DNA of 64,000 bases from DAITQM01 sp039794245 (GTDB taxonomy: Bacteria; Pseudomonadota; Gammaproteobacteria; Xanthomonadales; Wenzhouxiangellaceae): NCBI GenBank assembly GCA_039794245.1, contig JBDIVS010000002.1, forward strand, positions 1-64,000. The letters run 5' to 3'. Both the position numbers and the translations under genes were made by a program. The notes beneath the pieces were generated by a model that was not told the DNA's origin, ran no database searches, and saw nothing but the letters and a program-made list of their open reading frames with translations. The stretch's first letter is position 1; each line of letters starts with the position of its first letter. Shown piece by piece: positions 15,765 to 24,986 of this stretch.

Positions 15765-17369
15765 TCAATCGATACGCAGCGCGAACACTTCGCTCTGCGG
15801 TATGCCGACGATCTGGATCTGAAAGATCGGGATATCGAAGCGGCGAAGGCTGATCTCGTCCGGCGAAAAATCGAGCAATTCGCCAAAACCAAGCGACGGA
15901 AAGACATCGCCGCTGAGCAGGCAGCGCGTAAACGGAATGATGAAGCTCTGGCGGTCGTTACCGCAGATGAGCGTGATGTCGTCGTCACGCGGCACCGCCT
16001 GTTCGCCGTTTTGCCAGGCGACAGCTTCCGAGAACCGGGGATCGGCAACCGTGTCATCGGCCGGCACCAGATCGAGCACGCGCTGGTCGGTGACCACACC
16101 GTCGGCGGTGGCGAGCAGCATCCAGCGGCCGGTCAGGCTCGGGAAGCGTCTGGGCTCGGCACCCTCGGTCAGCGGCGGCAGCTCACTGACCGGCACACCG
16201 AAGATGAGTTTTTGCAGCGTCTTGCGGCTGCCGTCGATCACCATCGTGCCGCGATTGCGGGACATGAAGTCGAGACGGATCGTGGACCCGGTCTGCTCGG
16301 TGATACCGGGTGCAAACGGCGCATCGATCGGCGTCCCGGCGCTGGCGCTGAGCAGCGGCAGTTCGATGCTGGCGCTGCCGGGATAGGCGCCGGCGGCGAT
16401 AAACCATTCGTCATCCCCTGTGGCGTCGAACGTGAACATCGACAGGCCCAACACTTCGCCGCGCGGCACGAGATTGATGCCGCTGCCGGGGCCACTCTCG
16501 CCGACCAGCGTGTAGTGCCCGGTCTCTGGCCGCAGCCGGTCGGCGGCCACCGGCAGCCGGAGGGCATGGGCCAGCACCACCTCGAGGCCATCGACACCAC
16601 GGTTCGGCTGTTTGGCGGCAAAACGGGTCAGGCCGATATCGTTGGCGGCGAGCGGCAGATCGCGGAAACCATCGGCTGCCGGCAGGCGCAGCAGGCAGTC
16701 GGGCGTTTCGGCCGGCGCGGCATCGGGGGACGCAAAACAGAAAACACCGATCTGCCGAGCCGGATCGGGCTCGTTTACGTCAAGCCAACCGACCCCCAGC
16801 GGCGGAAAGATGAGTTGCCGAGGCGCTTCTTCGAAAAAAACCGAATGCAGCCGATCGCCGGTTTCGGCGTTGCGCTCCCAGATCACCCAGCGACCGGCAA
16901 GATCGGGGATCTGCCGCTTAAAACCGCCGGCGAGGAGCGCGGGCAGTTGGATCACCGGATTGCCGAACTGGAAAAGGCGCAGCGGTTTGCTGACCCCGTC
17001 CAGGGTCAGGATGGCGGTGGTTTCCGAGGAGAAATCAAGTGTCAGGTGCCGGCCGGTCAGCACCGATTGGCCTGGCTCGAAAGGATCCTGGATGCGGGTG
17101 CCGCCTTCGGCACGCTGCAACTCCGCCTCGAACCGGGTGCCGGCAAGGTCGGCAACGGCGATAAACCAGCGGCCTTCGCCTGCCTCATCGAAGGTGAAAA
17201 GCGTCATGCCGATCGTTCCACCCTGGACCGTGAGGTTGAGTCCGCTGCCCGGACCGGACTCGCCTTCGACTCCCCAGTGGCCTTCCTGCGGCGCGAAAAA
17301 AGTCTGGGCCGGCACAGGCTGAACCATCGCCAGCACCGCGCCAATGACTGCGATCGGGAATCTGCTCAT
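15765..17369 (-). CDS. Secreted protein with two copies of a GESGPGSG-containing domain
   Basis: Function not recognised. ATG 17369 follows GGAG and starts a signal peptide (MSRFPIAVIGAVLAMVQPVP); a further ATG at 17384 is possible. Two internal repeats are clear: GHWGVEGESGPGSGLNL followed by TLFTFDEAGEGRWFIAVADL near residue 30, and GHYTLVGESGPGSGINL followed by SMFTFDATGDDEWFIAAGAY near residue 285. Each repeat is followed by a similar beta-rich stretch. The pattern of a G-x-G turn and then a Y/F-D-x-x-G-x-x-x-W-F strand recurs in exported gammaproteobacterial proteins of unknown function. Single gene between tkt and the symporter. Confidence 0.75.
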   Translation of the reverse strand: MSRFPIAVIGAVLAMVQPVPAQTFFAPQEGHWGVEGESGPGSGLNLTVQGGTIGMTLFTFDEAGEGRWFIAVADLAGTRFEAELQRAEGGTRIQDPFEPGQSVLTGRHLTLDFSSETTAILTLDGVSKPLRLFQFGNPVIQLPALLAGGFKRQIPDLAGRWVIWERNAETGDRLHSVFFEEAPRQLIFPPLGVGWLDVNEPDPARQIGVFCFASPDAAPAETPDCLLRLPAADGFRDLPLAANDIGLTRFAAKQPNRGVDGLEVVLAHALRLPVAADRLRPETGHYTLVGESGPGSGINLVPRGEVLGLSMFTFDATGDDEWFIAAGAYPGSASIELPLLSASAGTPIDAPFAPGITEQTGSTIRLDFMSRNRGTMVIDGSRKTLQKLIFGVPVSELPPLTEGAEPRRFPSLTGRWMLLATADGVVTDQRVLDLVPADDTVADPRFSEAVAWQNGEQAVPRDDDITLICGNDRQSFIIPFTRCLLSGDVFPSLGFGELLDFSPDEISLRRFDIPIFQIQIVGIPQSEVFALRID

Positions 17370-17571
17370 CGCCACTGTCTCCATGTGTGCGAACTCCGGC
17401 CACTCGACCGGGCGATGAAATGGGGTTCAAACAAGCGGTAGAACCGTCGATGTGAGCATACGCCCCCCGATCTCGCATGTCAACCCAGTGCCGCACAATC
17501 CATATCATCCGGGCCGATCAACGTATTCCCGGGCAGTGGCGGTTCCTCCATCCGGTGCATGACATTGCACC

Positions 17572-19110
17572 TCACCGGTAGCGCCGTAATTCGCCCCGCC
17601 GGTAACGCCCCCAATAACCGGCCAGTTCCCGCCTGACCACCGGGGCCAGCAGGTACACGCCGATCAGGTTGGGCAGGGCCATGCTCAAAATCATTGCATC
17701 GGCCAGATCCATCACCGATTTCAGGTTGATCGACGAGCCGATCACCACCGAGACCATCACGGCGATTTTGAAGGCCAGTTCGATCTGCCGGTTCTCGCCG
17801 GTCAGATAGGTCAGCGATTTCAGTCCGTAATACGACCACGAGACCGTCGTCGAGAAGCTGAACAGCAGTACGGCAACGAGCAGCGCCAGGGGAAACCAGT
17901 CGAACACCGTGGCATACGCCCGCGAGGTCAGCGCCACGCCCTCCACCTGACCGGTCGGATCGTAGGCGCCGGTGAGGATGATCACCAACGCCGTGATCGT
18001 GCAGATCACGACGGTGTCGATAAACGGTTCGTACAGCGCCACCAGACCCTCGGTGACCGGGTGATCGGTGCGCACCGCCGAATGGGCGATCGGTGACGAG
18101 CCGACACCGGCCTCGTTCGAGAATGCGGCGCGTCTAAAGCCCAGGACCAGCACGCCGAGCGCGCCGCCGGCGATGCCTTCGGGCCGGAAAGCGCCGGCGA
18201 CGATCGCCGCGAAGGCCGATGGAAGCTCCCGAAAGTGGAAACCGATCACCAACAATCCGGCACCGACGTACAGCACCGCCATCACCGGCACCAGTTTCGA
18301 GGTCACCCGGGCGATGGAGCGGATGCCACCGATGATCACCAACCCGAGGAGGAGCGCGACGGCGATGCCGTACAGCCAGCCATAACCGGCCAGTGGGCTG
18401 GCCGCCCCGCCGGTGACGACCAGCACCTGGCCGAACGCCTGGTTGGTCTGGAACATGCCACCGGCGCCCAATGTCCCGCCGATGCACAGCACCGCAAACA
18501 GCACGGCAAGCAGCCGCCCGACACCGGCGAGCGCCGGATATTCGCTCGCCAACCCCTTGCTGAGGTAATACATCGGGCCGCCCGAGACCGTCCCGTCGGG
18601 GTACTCGTTGCGGTACTTGACGCCCAGCGTACATTCGACGAATTTGGCCGACATCCCGAACAATCCAGAGAGGATCATCCAGAACGTCGCGCCCGGGCCA
18701 CCGGTCGAAACGGCAATCGCCACACCGGCGATATTGCCGAGCCCGACGGTGCCGGACAAGGCGGTCGCCAGCGCCTGAAAATGCGTTACTTCGCCCGCCG
18801 CGTCGGGCGGCGTGTAGTCGCCGCGTACCAGGGCAAACGCATGGCGCATGGCACGCAGGTTGATCAGGCGGAAATAAATCGTGAAGAACAGCCCGGCGGC
18901 CGCCAACCACAGCACGATGAACGGGATGCCCTGGCCGATGTAAGGCAGCGGCAGGGGATAGAAGATCAAAGCCGAGAGGGCATCGGTCACCGGCGAGACG
19001 ACGGCATCAATCGCCTCATCGAGCCTTGCCACCGCCGGCCGCCACGGGAGCAACAACAAAAAAACCGCCGGCATACGGCGGCCGCCTGTGGACAGCAACG
19101 AAAAGGACAT
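17572..19110 (-). CDS. Sodium:alanine/amino-acid symporter, AGCS family
   Basis: Inner-membrane Na+-coupled transporter for alanine or glycine, 512 aa, about 11 hydrophobic spans. AGCS landmarks are ALSGTVGLGNIAGVAIAVSTGGPGA, the GGPMYY motif after YPDGTVS, and FRRAAFSNEAGVGSSPIAH. ATG 19074 is an alternative start. It is followed upstream on the same strand by a Usp protein only 17 bp away, which suggests one transcript. Substrate is not readable from sequence. Confidence 0.92.
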   Translation of the reverse strand: MSFSLLSTGGRRMPAVFLLLLPWRPAVARLDEAIDAVVSPVTDALSALIFYPLPLPYIGQGIPFIVLWLAAAGLFFTIYFRLINLRAMRHAFALVRGDYTPPDAAGEVTHFQALATALSGTVGLGNIAGVAIAVSTGGPGATFWMILSGLFGMSAKFVECTLGVKYRNEYPDGTVSGGPMYYLSKGLASEYPALAGVGRLLAVLFAVLCIGGTLGAGGMFQTNQAFGQVLVVTGGAASPLAGYGWLYGIAVALLLGLVIIGGIRSIARVTSKLVPVMAVLYVGAGLLVIGFHFRELPSAFAAIVAGAFRPEGIAGGALGVLVLGFRRAAFSNEAGVGSSPIAHSAVRTDHPVTEGLVALYEPFIDTVVICTITALVIILTGAYDPTGQVEGVALTSRAYATVFDWFPLALLVAVLLFSFSTTVSWSYYGLKSLTYLTGENRQIELAFKIAVMVSVVIGSSINLKSVMDLADAMILSMALPNLIGVYLLAPVVRRELAGYWGRYRRGELRRYR

Positions 19111-19126
19111 CAGCGATTGGCTCCGC

Positions 19127-19579
19127 TTACGGCACGACCAGCACCGGCACCTGGCTGATCTGCACCAGCGAAGTGGCGACGCTGCCGAGCAGCAGCGACT
19201 GGATCCGGCTCTGCCCGCGGCGGCCGCAGACGATCAGCGCTGCGGCCCGTGCCGCTGCCAATTCGGACAGGCTCTCGGCGACATGGCCGTGGCGGACGAG
19301 CGCTTCGGCCGCCACCCCAGCCTCCCCGGCGACCCGGCAGGCCGGGGCCAGCACTTCGTTTTCGGCGGCGGCGATCTCGGCCTGCCGTTGCCGGTGGCGC
19401 TCGGCGTTGTCCTCGGGGATCGTGAAACGATACGGCGACCATTCGATCACATGGACGATGAGCAGGCCGCAACCGAGCGCCTGGGCCAGTGCTACGGCGC
19501 GCGCCAGCGCCCGCCGGCTGCCGGCGCTGTGGTCGTAGGCCACCAGGACGGCGCCGGGACCGGATTCGGTGGTGCCCAT
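19127..19579 (-). CDS. Universal stress protein (UspA family)
   Basis: 150 aa from ATG 19579 (MGTTESGPG). One Usp domain: AVLVAYDHSAGSRRALARAV at the start, and the nucleotide-loop form GRRGQSRIQSLLLGSVATSL with PVLVV at the end, consistent with the ATP-binding G-x2-G-x9-G-S/T class. Located 17 bp upstream of the AGCS symporter, a common Usp-transporter pairing; a role in regulating the transporter is inference. Confidence 0.88.
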   Translation of the reverse strand: MGTTESGPGAVLVAYDHSAGSRRALARAVALAQALGCGLLIVHVIEWSPYRFTIPEDNAERHRQRQAEIAAAENEVLAPACRVAGEAGVAAEALVRHGHVAESLSELAAARAAALIVCGRRGQSRIQSLLLGSVATSLVQISQVPVLVVP

Positions 19580-19595
19580 GACGTCGCCCGCCGAC

Positions 19596-20150
19596 TCACT
19601 CACGCCATTTGATCGAGCAGCCCATCGACGCGGTCTGCCGGCGCGGTCCCTCACCGGTTTCGGCGATCAGGCGCATCGCCTCGTACAACTCGCGTGGCCG
19701 TTCGCCGGCGTCCGGATTGGCGCCGGCATCATCGAGCCGGCCGCGGTATTGCAACTCAAGGCCGTTGTTGTAACCGAAAAAATCGGGTGTGCAGACCGCG
19801 CCATAGGCGCGTGCCACGGACTGGTCTTCATCGTACAGGTACGGGAAGGGGTAGGCGAAACGGCGGGCCTCGACGACCATGTTGTCGAAGGAATCTGCCG
19901 GATACTGTTTGGCGTCGTTGCTGTTGATCGCCACGGCGCCGACGCCAAGGGCTTGCAGGTCGCGCACATCGCGCACCAGCTTGCCGCGGATCGCCTGGAC
20001 ATACGGGCAATGGTTGCAGATGAACATCACCAAAAGCCCGGCCGGCCCCCTGGCCTCGGCCAGCGTCCAATCCCGGCCATCGACGCCGGGCAGTCTGAAA
20101 TCCGGAGCCGGCCGGCCGAAATCACAAAGCGGCGTGTGTTCGAGTGCCAT
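19596..20150 (-). CDS. Thioredoxin-like protein, AhpC/TSA-type redoxin with a CNHCPY motif
   Basis: 184 aa. Thioredoxin-fold redoxin: APDFRLPGVDGRDW, the active-site-like FICNHCPYVQAIRGKL (C-x-x-C), VAINSNDAKQYPADSFDNM and YGAVCTPDFFGYNN with the cis-Pro region. This CNHCPYV family is widespread; it is cytoplasmic (no signal peptide) and presumed to reduce disulfides or peroxides, with no defined substrate. The 3' end of this gene lies 16 bp from the usp start. Confidence 0.85.
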   Translation of the reverse strand: MALEHTPLCDFGRPAPDFRLPGVDGRDWTLAEARGPAGLLVMFICNHCPYVQAIRGKLVRDVRDLQALGVGAVAINSNDAKQYPADSFDNMVVEARRFAYPFPYLYDEDQSVARAYGAVCTPDFFGYNNGLELQYRGRLDDAGANPDAGERPRELYEAMRLIAETGEGPRRQTASMGCSIKWRE

Positions 20151-20296
20151 TTTTCACTCCCGCGGGCAGCACAACGAATGCCGGTGAATCGGCGACCGGC
20201 GGCGCCTGGCGGGCAGTGTAACCGATGGACACAATGCCGTATAGCCGCCCCGCGGCGGTTCCCCGCCACTCGGCCCCAATCCCTGCCTCTCATTAC

Positions 20297-20405
20297 CTAG
20301 TTTCTAGTCTCTAGTCTCTAGTCTCTAGTCTCTAGTCTCTAGTCTCTAGTCTCTAGTCTCTAGTCTCTAGTCTCTAGTCTCTAGTCTCTAGTCTCTAGTC
20401 TCTAG
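20297..20405. repeat. Heptanucleotide tandem array (CTAGTCT)n, 16 CTAG sites
   Basis: CTAG recurs every 7 bp from 20297 to 20402, fifteen periods. The first period is CTAGTTT and the rest are CTAGTCT. The array lies in the divergent gap between the redoxin (start 20150) and the secreted protein starting at 20480. Length variation by slippage is expected for such arrays. Confidence 0.97.
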
Positions 20406-20479
20406 TTGCGGCCGATCATGAACTTATGGCACGATGGGCAATCGAAGAGTGCACCGCTTGGGAGGGATGCAACGCATCC

Positions 20480-21502
20480 ATGCAACGCTGGTCTTTGACA
20501 ATCCTGTCCACCGCCGGCCTTTTGGCCGGGGCCGGTGCGCGCGGGCAGGATCAGCCGGTGTTCGGCTGGCTGGGCGGCAGCGATGTTGAGGCGCCGCTGT
20601 CCGTCACGCTGGCTGCACCCCCCCCCGCCTTGCAATTCAGTCCGCTGGCGCCGAATCAGCGGCTGATTTTGACCCTCCAACCCCGGCCCTCGGGCTTGCT
20701 CGCCGCCGATGCCGTGATCGGCTCCAGCCCGCCGCCGTGGTCGCTCGAAGTCTCGATGCTCGAACACGGCGGCGAAGGGTCGCGCGCCGTCGGCGAAATC
20801 CAGTGCCGCGCCGGTCATCCCGCGCTCAATGGGTTCGCCGTGACCGGCTGCCGGTTCACGCCGCTCGCCGAAACGCTCAAAGCCGGAGCCCGCTTCCAGC
20901 CGGCTGCCGGCCTCGGGCTCGAAGTCGGCGCTTTTCACAGCCGCGCCGGTAGCTCGCGGGTATTCGATCTGACCGGGTCCGCCGGTGGGGCGGGGAACGC
21001 CAACGCCGCACTCATCGACGCAACGGCCATGCTGTCACCGAGCGCCCGGGCGGCACCGGGCAGCGGTCTGACACTGGCGCTCGACAGCGGCATCGGCCTG
21101 GGGAGGCTCGGCCGCGTGGAAACCCGCCTCGGCCTTGCCGAATACCTGGACGCCGCCGAGCCCGAGACGCTGACGGCACTCGATCTGGCGCCTATGTGGC
21201 TCGATAACAATGTCCGCCGCGAGGCGCGGCTCGAAATCGACTGGCAGTTGGGCGCTTTCAGCAGCACCGTCGAAGGGGTGCGCCGCGAATACCGCGCCGA
21301 TCAATCACCCGGCGACGATACCTGGACCGGCTTCAACCTCTATTTCAGTTGGCAGACACCGTGGCGCGGCCGGTTCAGCCTCGGGGCAAGCAACGTACTC
21401 GATCAACGGACGGATCACAACTCCAACCCGGTTCTGCCGGCCGACGGGCTGGACGGTATTTTCGGCCGCGTGCCTTACGTCCGTTATAAACAGGATCTCT
21501 GA
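20480..21502 (+). CDS. Secreted protein of unknown function, beta-rich, with a porin-like C-terminus
   Basis: Not recognised. ATG 20480 starts a signal peptide (MQRWSLTILSTAGLLAGAGA). Two cysteines (in GEIQCRAGH and VTGCRFTP) could form a disulfide. The last third (LEIDWQLGAFSSTVEG, GFNLYFSWQTPWRGRFSLGA, FGRVPYVRYKQDL) has alternating hydrophobic residues and resembles the last strands of outer-membrane barrels. The stop and the next start share one base (TGATG), so the two genes are translated as a pair. The CTAG array lies about 75 bp upstream. Confidence 0.65.
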   Translation: MQRWSLTILSTAGLLAGAGARGQDQPVFGWLGGSDVEAPLSVTLAAPPPALQFSPLAPNQRLILTLQPRPSGLLAADAVIGSSPPPWSLEVSMLEHGGEGSRAVGEIQCRAGHPALNGFAVTGCRFTPLAETLKAGARFQPAAGLGLEVGAFHSRAGSSRVFDLTGSAGGAGNANAALIDATAMLSPSARAAPGSGLTLALDSGIGLGRLGRVETRLGLAEYLDAAEPETLTALDLAPMWLDNNVRREARLEIDWQLGAFSSTVEGVRREYRADQSPGDDTWTGFNLYFSWQTPWRGRFSLGASNVLDQRTDHNSNPVLPADGLDGIFGRVPYVRYKQDL

Positions 21503-22020
21503 TGCCCCACCTCTCCGCGGCGCGCGGCGCGTTCCGGTCTTCGTTGCTTCTGTCCTTGATTATCCTCGCCACCGGCGCCGGTGCCCAGGAATTCTCGTCG
21601 CTCGAGGAGCGGATGACGGCGAAGGAATTCGAAGCCGCCGGCCTGCACAAGCTGTCGCCGGAAGAACTCGCCGCGCTCAATCGCTGGCTGCAGATGCGCA
21701 GCATCGGCAACGCCGATCCGGCGGCGATCGCGGCGCTGGTGGGGCTCGAGGGGCAGGGCGGCGACCGCCGCGGCTTCGACGATTTCCGCGGTAAACCGAC
21801 ACCGATCAAGGCCCGGATCGAAGGCACCTTCAACGGCTGGAGCGGCGAGACGGTGTTCAAACTCGACAACGGCATGGTCTGGAAACAGGCGCAGCAGGAC
21901 AAACTCGGTGTCAGGCCGGTGGAAAATCCTGAAATCACGATCGAGCCAGCTGCCTTCGGTTCGTGGGTGCTGCGCGTTCCCGGCGTCGGCAAGCGGGTCA
22001 AAGTGATCAGAATCCAGTAA
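21502..22020 (+). CDS. Secreted conserved protein of unknown function, coupled to the preceding gene
   Basis: 172 aa. Signal peptide to about residue 28 (LIILATGAGAQ), then EFSSLEERMTAKEFEAAGLH followed by KLSPEELAALNRWL, a predicted helical pair. The C-terminal half (GTFNGWSGETVFKLDNGMVW ... RVPGVGKRVKVIRIQ) looks like a small SH3-like beta domain. No enzyme motif. The one-base overlap with the upstream gene suggests the two exported proteins act together; that is inference. Confidence 0.7.
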   Translation: MPHLSAARGAFRSSLLLSLIILATGAGAQEFSSLEERMTAKEFEAAGLHKLSPEELAALNRWLQMRSIGNADPAAIAALVGLEGQGGDRRGFDDFRGKPTPIKARIEGTFNGWSGETVFKLDNGMVWKQAQQDKLGVRPVENPEITIEPAAFGSWVLRVPGVGKRVKVIRIQ

Positions 22021-22174
22021 AACACCAACCGATTGCGTCTGTCGCACTCTCTCCAACCACCTCACTGGTCACAATCGTTCTGCTAAAGTTCATCACCCCA
22101 GCCCGGACACGAACCGGATGCGCCGCCGGCCCAATACTGGGACCACGCCTCGATCGGGCCCGGGATGCGGGACA

Positions 22175-22507
22175 TCAGCGCTCGGCGCGCCAGCGCTGGG
22201 TCAACCGCCCGAGTTGGGCGCGCGCAACCAGATAGACCACGATCCCGGCGCCGAACAGCAGCTTGAGCCAAAGCGGCGGCGATTCCAGCCGCCCCTGGTC
22301 GGGTATCCACCACAGCATGAAGGCGGCGAGCGCCAAACTCATCCCGGCGTAGCTGGCCATCCGGGCGTGCAGCAGGGCCCGGCGCAAACGCTCACGCCGG
22401 GCAACCCGGGCCTGGTCGCGGTCGGTCAGATCGGCGCCGCAATGCGCGCACCGGCGGTGCAGGTGCGAGATGCGGCGGGTGCAGGCCAGGCAGGTGATCA
22501 GCGACAT
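22175..22507 (-). CDS. Small membrane protein with an N-terminal zinc ribbon
   Basis: 110 aa. Two CxxC pairs (LITCLACTRR and RRCAHCGAD) form a zinc-ribbon-like head, followed by two hydrophobic helices (YAGMSLALAAFMLWWIP and WLKLLFGAGIVVYLVARA). Function unknown. Isolated between the secreted pair and the 181-bp element. Confidence 0.65.
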   Translation of the reverse strand: MSLITCLACTRRISHLHRRCAHCGADLTDRDQARVARRERLRRALLHARMASYAGMSLALAAFMLWWIPDQGRLESPPLWLKLLFGAGIVVYLVARAQLGRLTQRWRAER

Positions 22508-22570
22508 GGAGCGGATTGTCGGTTACCGCACCAGCTAAGGCAAGTCGAACGTCACCGGCCGGCGGGCTTA

Positions 22571-22751
22571 GCCCGGATTATTCATGACCCGCTTTACTGC
22601 GACGGCCCCATGCCCTGCATCTGCTGCATTTCGCTCGGTCGCGCATCCTCACCGTACAGTCAAGTACGTTTCCGGTGCGCTCGGTCGCAAAATGCCGCAG
22701 CTACAGGCCCTGGAACCGTCTCGTGACAAGCGGGTCATGAATAATCCGGGC
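22571..22751. mobile_element. 181-bp non-autonomous inverted-repeat element inserted in the histidine kinase stop codon
   Basis: 24-bp perfect terminal inverted repeats beginning GCCCGGATTATTCATGACCC. It is flanked on both sides by TTA, consistent with a 3-bp target duplication. It has no transposase. The internal sequence has partial inverted repeats around CTCGGTCGC. The right TTA is the complement of the TAA stop of the kinase gene. The TNA target resembles some IS5-family groups, but no parent IS is visible here. Confidence 0.85.
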
Positions 22752-24074
22752 TTAGCGGTGCGCCGGGTAAAAGCTGACGATGACGCGCAAGCCGCCGGCC
22801 GGCGGCGTCTCGAAATGCACCTGCCAGCCGTACAGCTCGCACAAGCGCTTGACGATCGCCAGCCCCAGCCCGGCGCCCTTGCCACCGCTGTCCTTGCCGC
22901 GGTAGTGGCGTTCGAAAACGCGCGGCAGCTCCTCGGCGCTCAAACCGGGGCCGGTGTCCTCGATTTTCAGCGTGCCAGCCTCGAGCCCCACTCTGATCTC
23001 ACCGGCCGGGGTGTAACGCACGGCGTTACCGAGCAGGTTGGCGATCACGACGGCGATCACCGATTCGGGGGCGATGACGTGGACCGGATCGACGTGTTTG
23101 ACAGTGATTTTCAGCTCCCGGCCGCCGATCAGTTCGCGGTGTTGCTCGGCGATCTGTTCGGCGATCTGCCCGACGTCGCGGGCATTGCTCTCGGCGGTTG
23201 TGCCGCGCTCGGCGCGCCCCAGGTGCAACAGCGCAGCCGTGATGTCAGTCGATTGCCGCGCCGCGCGGGCGATGCGCAAAAGCCGCTGGCGGGCCTTGGC
23301 CGGCAGATCGGGCATCGCCAGCAACAGTTCGGTGGCGCCGCTGATCACCGCCAGCGGGGTGCGCAGCTCGTGTGACACATCGGCGTTGAACGCCGCATCG
23401 CGCGCCACCAGTTCCCGGAGCCGGGCGGCGTAGTCATCGAGCGCCGCGGCCAGCCGGCCGACTTCGTCGTTGGCGAAATACTGGGCGAGCGACGACGAAT
23501 CGTCGCCCATCGCCCGCACCCGCTCGGCCAGTTCGCGGACCGGGGACATCACCCGGCCGGCCGACCAGGCGCCGAGGGTCAGCGACAGCACTGCGAACAG
23601 CGCCACGACCCCGGTCATCGCCAGCACCAATTGCCGCGTGATCCGTCGGTCGGCGGTCACGTCGTAAGTCAGAAACACCCAAAAATCGTCTTCCTTGCGC
23701 ACCGCGGCGCGGTACGACTTGCCGTCGTCGTTGACCTCGTGTTCGCCCGACGGCAGGTCGCGGAATACCGGCGGCACGATGTCGGTCTTACCGGGCCGGG
23801 TCACATAGCCCTCGATGCGTGTGTAAAACGGTTCGGCCGAGGTCGGATCGGTGCGCAACTGGCGGACATAGCGGTCGATGTCGGCGCGCAGCGTCGCCGT
23901 GATCAACTGATCGGCGATGTAATCCTGGAGGATGAAGACGCTGACCGCGAAGGCGCCGCTGAGCAGGGTTCCGAACAGCAGAAAGGAGACGATGATGCGG
24001 CTGCGCAGGCGGCGGCGGTAGTGGCTGCCGGGGCCGCCTGCCGGGCGGGCCTCAGCCTGCGCGCCCGCGGCCAC
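22752..24074 (-). CDS. Sensor histidine kinase
   Basis: Membrane two-component kinase, 440 aa. First membrane helix RIIVSFLLFGTLLSGAFAV, a periplasmic domain of about 100 residues, a second helix LVLAMTGVVALFAVLSLTLG and HAMP. Then H-box SHELRTPLAVISG, N-box NLLGNAVRYTP and G-boxes EDTGPGLS and GAGLGLAIVKRL. GTG 24074 starts 3 bp after the response regulator stop, so the two form an operon. The sensor domain is not one I can assign to a ligand. The stop codon coincides with the target duplication of the 181-bp element. Confidence 0.93.
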   Translation of the reverse strand: MAAGAQAEARPAGGPGSHYRRRLRSRIIVSFLLFGTLLSGAFAVSVFILQDYIADQLITATLRADIDRYVRQLRTDPTSAEPFYTRIEGYVTRPGKTDIVPPVFRDLPSGEHEVNDDGKSYRAAVRKEDDFWVFLTYDVTADRRITRQLVLAMTGVVALFAVLSLTLGAWSAGRVMSPVRELAERVRAMGDDSSSLAQYFANDEVGRLAAALDDYAARLRELVARDAAFNADVSHELRTPLAVISGATELLLAMPDLPAKARQRLLRIARAARQSTDITAALLHLGRAERGTTAESNARDVGQIAEQIAEQHRELIGGRELKITVKHVDPVHVIAPESVIAVVIANLLGNAVRYTPAGEIRVGLEAGTLKIEDTGPGLSAEELPRVFERHYRGKDSGGKGAGLGLAIVKRLCELYGWQVHFETPPAGGLRVIVSFYPAHR

Positions 24075-24077
24075 GGC

Positions 24078-24770
24078 TCAGCCCGTCTGATTCATCGCCC
24101 CGCCGGGGGCGAGCAGGCGGTAACCGATACCGTGGCGGGTTTGCAGCATGGGCATGGCAAAGGGTTTGTCGATTGCGGTGCGCAGGCTGTGGATGTGGAC
24201 CCTCAGACTGTCGCTGTCCGGCAGCTCGTCGCCCCAGACCAGTTCCTCGAGTTCGGCGCGGGTGACGACGCGCGGCGAGGCCTCCATCAACCGCCGCAGA
24301 ATCTTGAGGGCGATCGGGTTGAGTTCGATCTCCCGCCCTTCACGGCTGACCACCAGCGTATCGAGATCGTAGCTGAGATCGCCGATCCGCAACTGCCTGA
24401 GGTGGGTGATCCGGCCGCGGCGTTGCAAGACTTCCAGCCGCGCCTCGACTTCCTGCAGCTCGAACGGCTTGACCAGGTAATCGTCGGCGCCCACCTTGAA
24501 ACCCTGCAGTTTATCTGCCAATTGATCGCGCGCCGTCAGCATCAAAACCGGGGTATCGCGGCCGGCCTCGCGCAGCCGCTGGCAGACAGTCATGCCGTCG
24601 AGCCCGGGGAGCGCCAGGTCGAGGACGATCGCGTCGAATTTCAGTTGCAACGCCAGGCGCAGCCCGCTCGTACCGTCGGCGGCGAAATCGATGATATGGC
24701 CGCGATCCTCGAGGTAATCGCCGAGATTGGCGGCCAGATCGGGGTTGTCTTCGACGATCAGGATTTTCAT
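24078..24770 (-). CDS. OmpR-family response regulator
   Basis: 230 aa from ATG 24770. Receiver domain MKILIVEDNP with phospho-acceptor Asp51 in IVLDLALPG, Thr and Lys in LMLTARD and YLVKPF. A winged-helix DNA-binding domain carries ELNPIALKILRRLMEASPRV and SLRVHIHSLRTAIDKPF. Partner of the kinase that follows. Target genes unknown. Confidence 0.95.
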   Translation of the reverse strand: MKILIVEDNPDLAANLGDYLEDRGHIIDFAADGTSGLRLALQLKFDAIVLDLALPGLDGMTVCQRLREAGRDTPVLMLTARDQLADKLQGFKVGADDYLVKPFELQEVEARLEVLQRRGRITHLRQLRIGDLSYDLDTLVVSREGREIELNPIALKILRRLMEASPRVVTRAELEELVWGDELPDSDSLRVHIHSLRTAIDKPFAMPMLQTRHGIGYRLLAPGGAMNQTG

Positions 24771-24917
24771 CAAAAAAAGGCCCAAGCGGATGGGTCACGT
24801 CGCATGGACCTCATCGCGCCTGGGCCGTCTGTGCCCTGTGTAACCGTATTCCTGGCGGTGCCTGGCATTCGGACCCAAGGTCCTACTCCAGCCGGTTGCC
24901 AGAATAACCTGCCGCCC

Positions 24918-24934
24918 GTTAACCGGGGGTTAAC
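24918..24934. promoter_or_regulatory. Inverted repeat GTTAACC-GGG-GGTTAAC upstream of the two-component operon
   Basis: Perfect 7-bp arms with a 3-bp spacer, about 150 bp upstream of the response regulator start and 53 bp beyond the pilU stop. It could be an operator, perhaps autoregulatory, or part of the pilU 3' region. Confidence 0.35.
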
Positions 24935-24986
24935 CCGCGCCCCTGCCACAGCCGCCTCTTTCATGGTTCACGACCGCTCTAACGGC

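Noticed and set aside
14493..17441. Long plus-strand open frame (982 codons) over tkt and the secreted protein
   Set aside because: Antisense to two well-supported minus-strand genes. The sequence is arginine/glycine-rich without domains, as expected of a shadow in high-GC DNA.
20297..20405. CTAG array as a CRISPR or attachment site
   Set aside because: The unit is 7 bp without spacers, so it is a simple tandem repeat.
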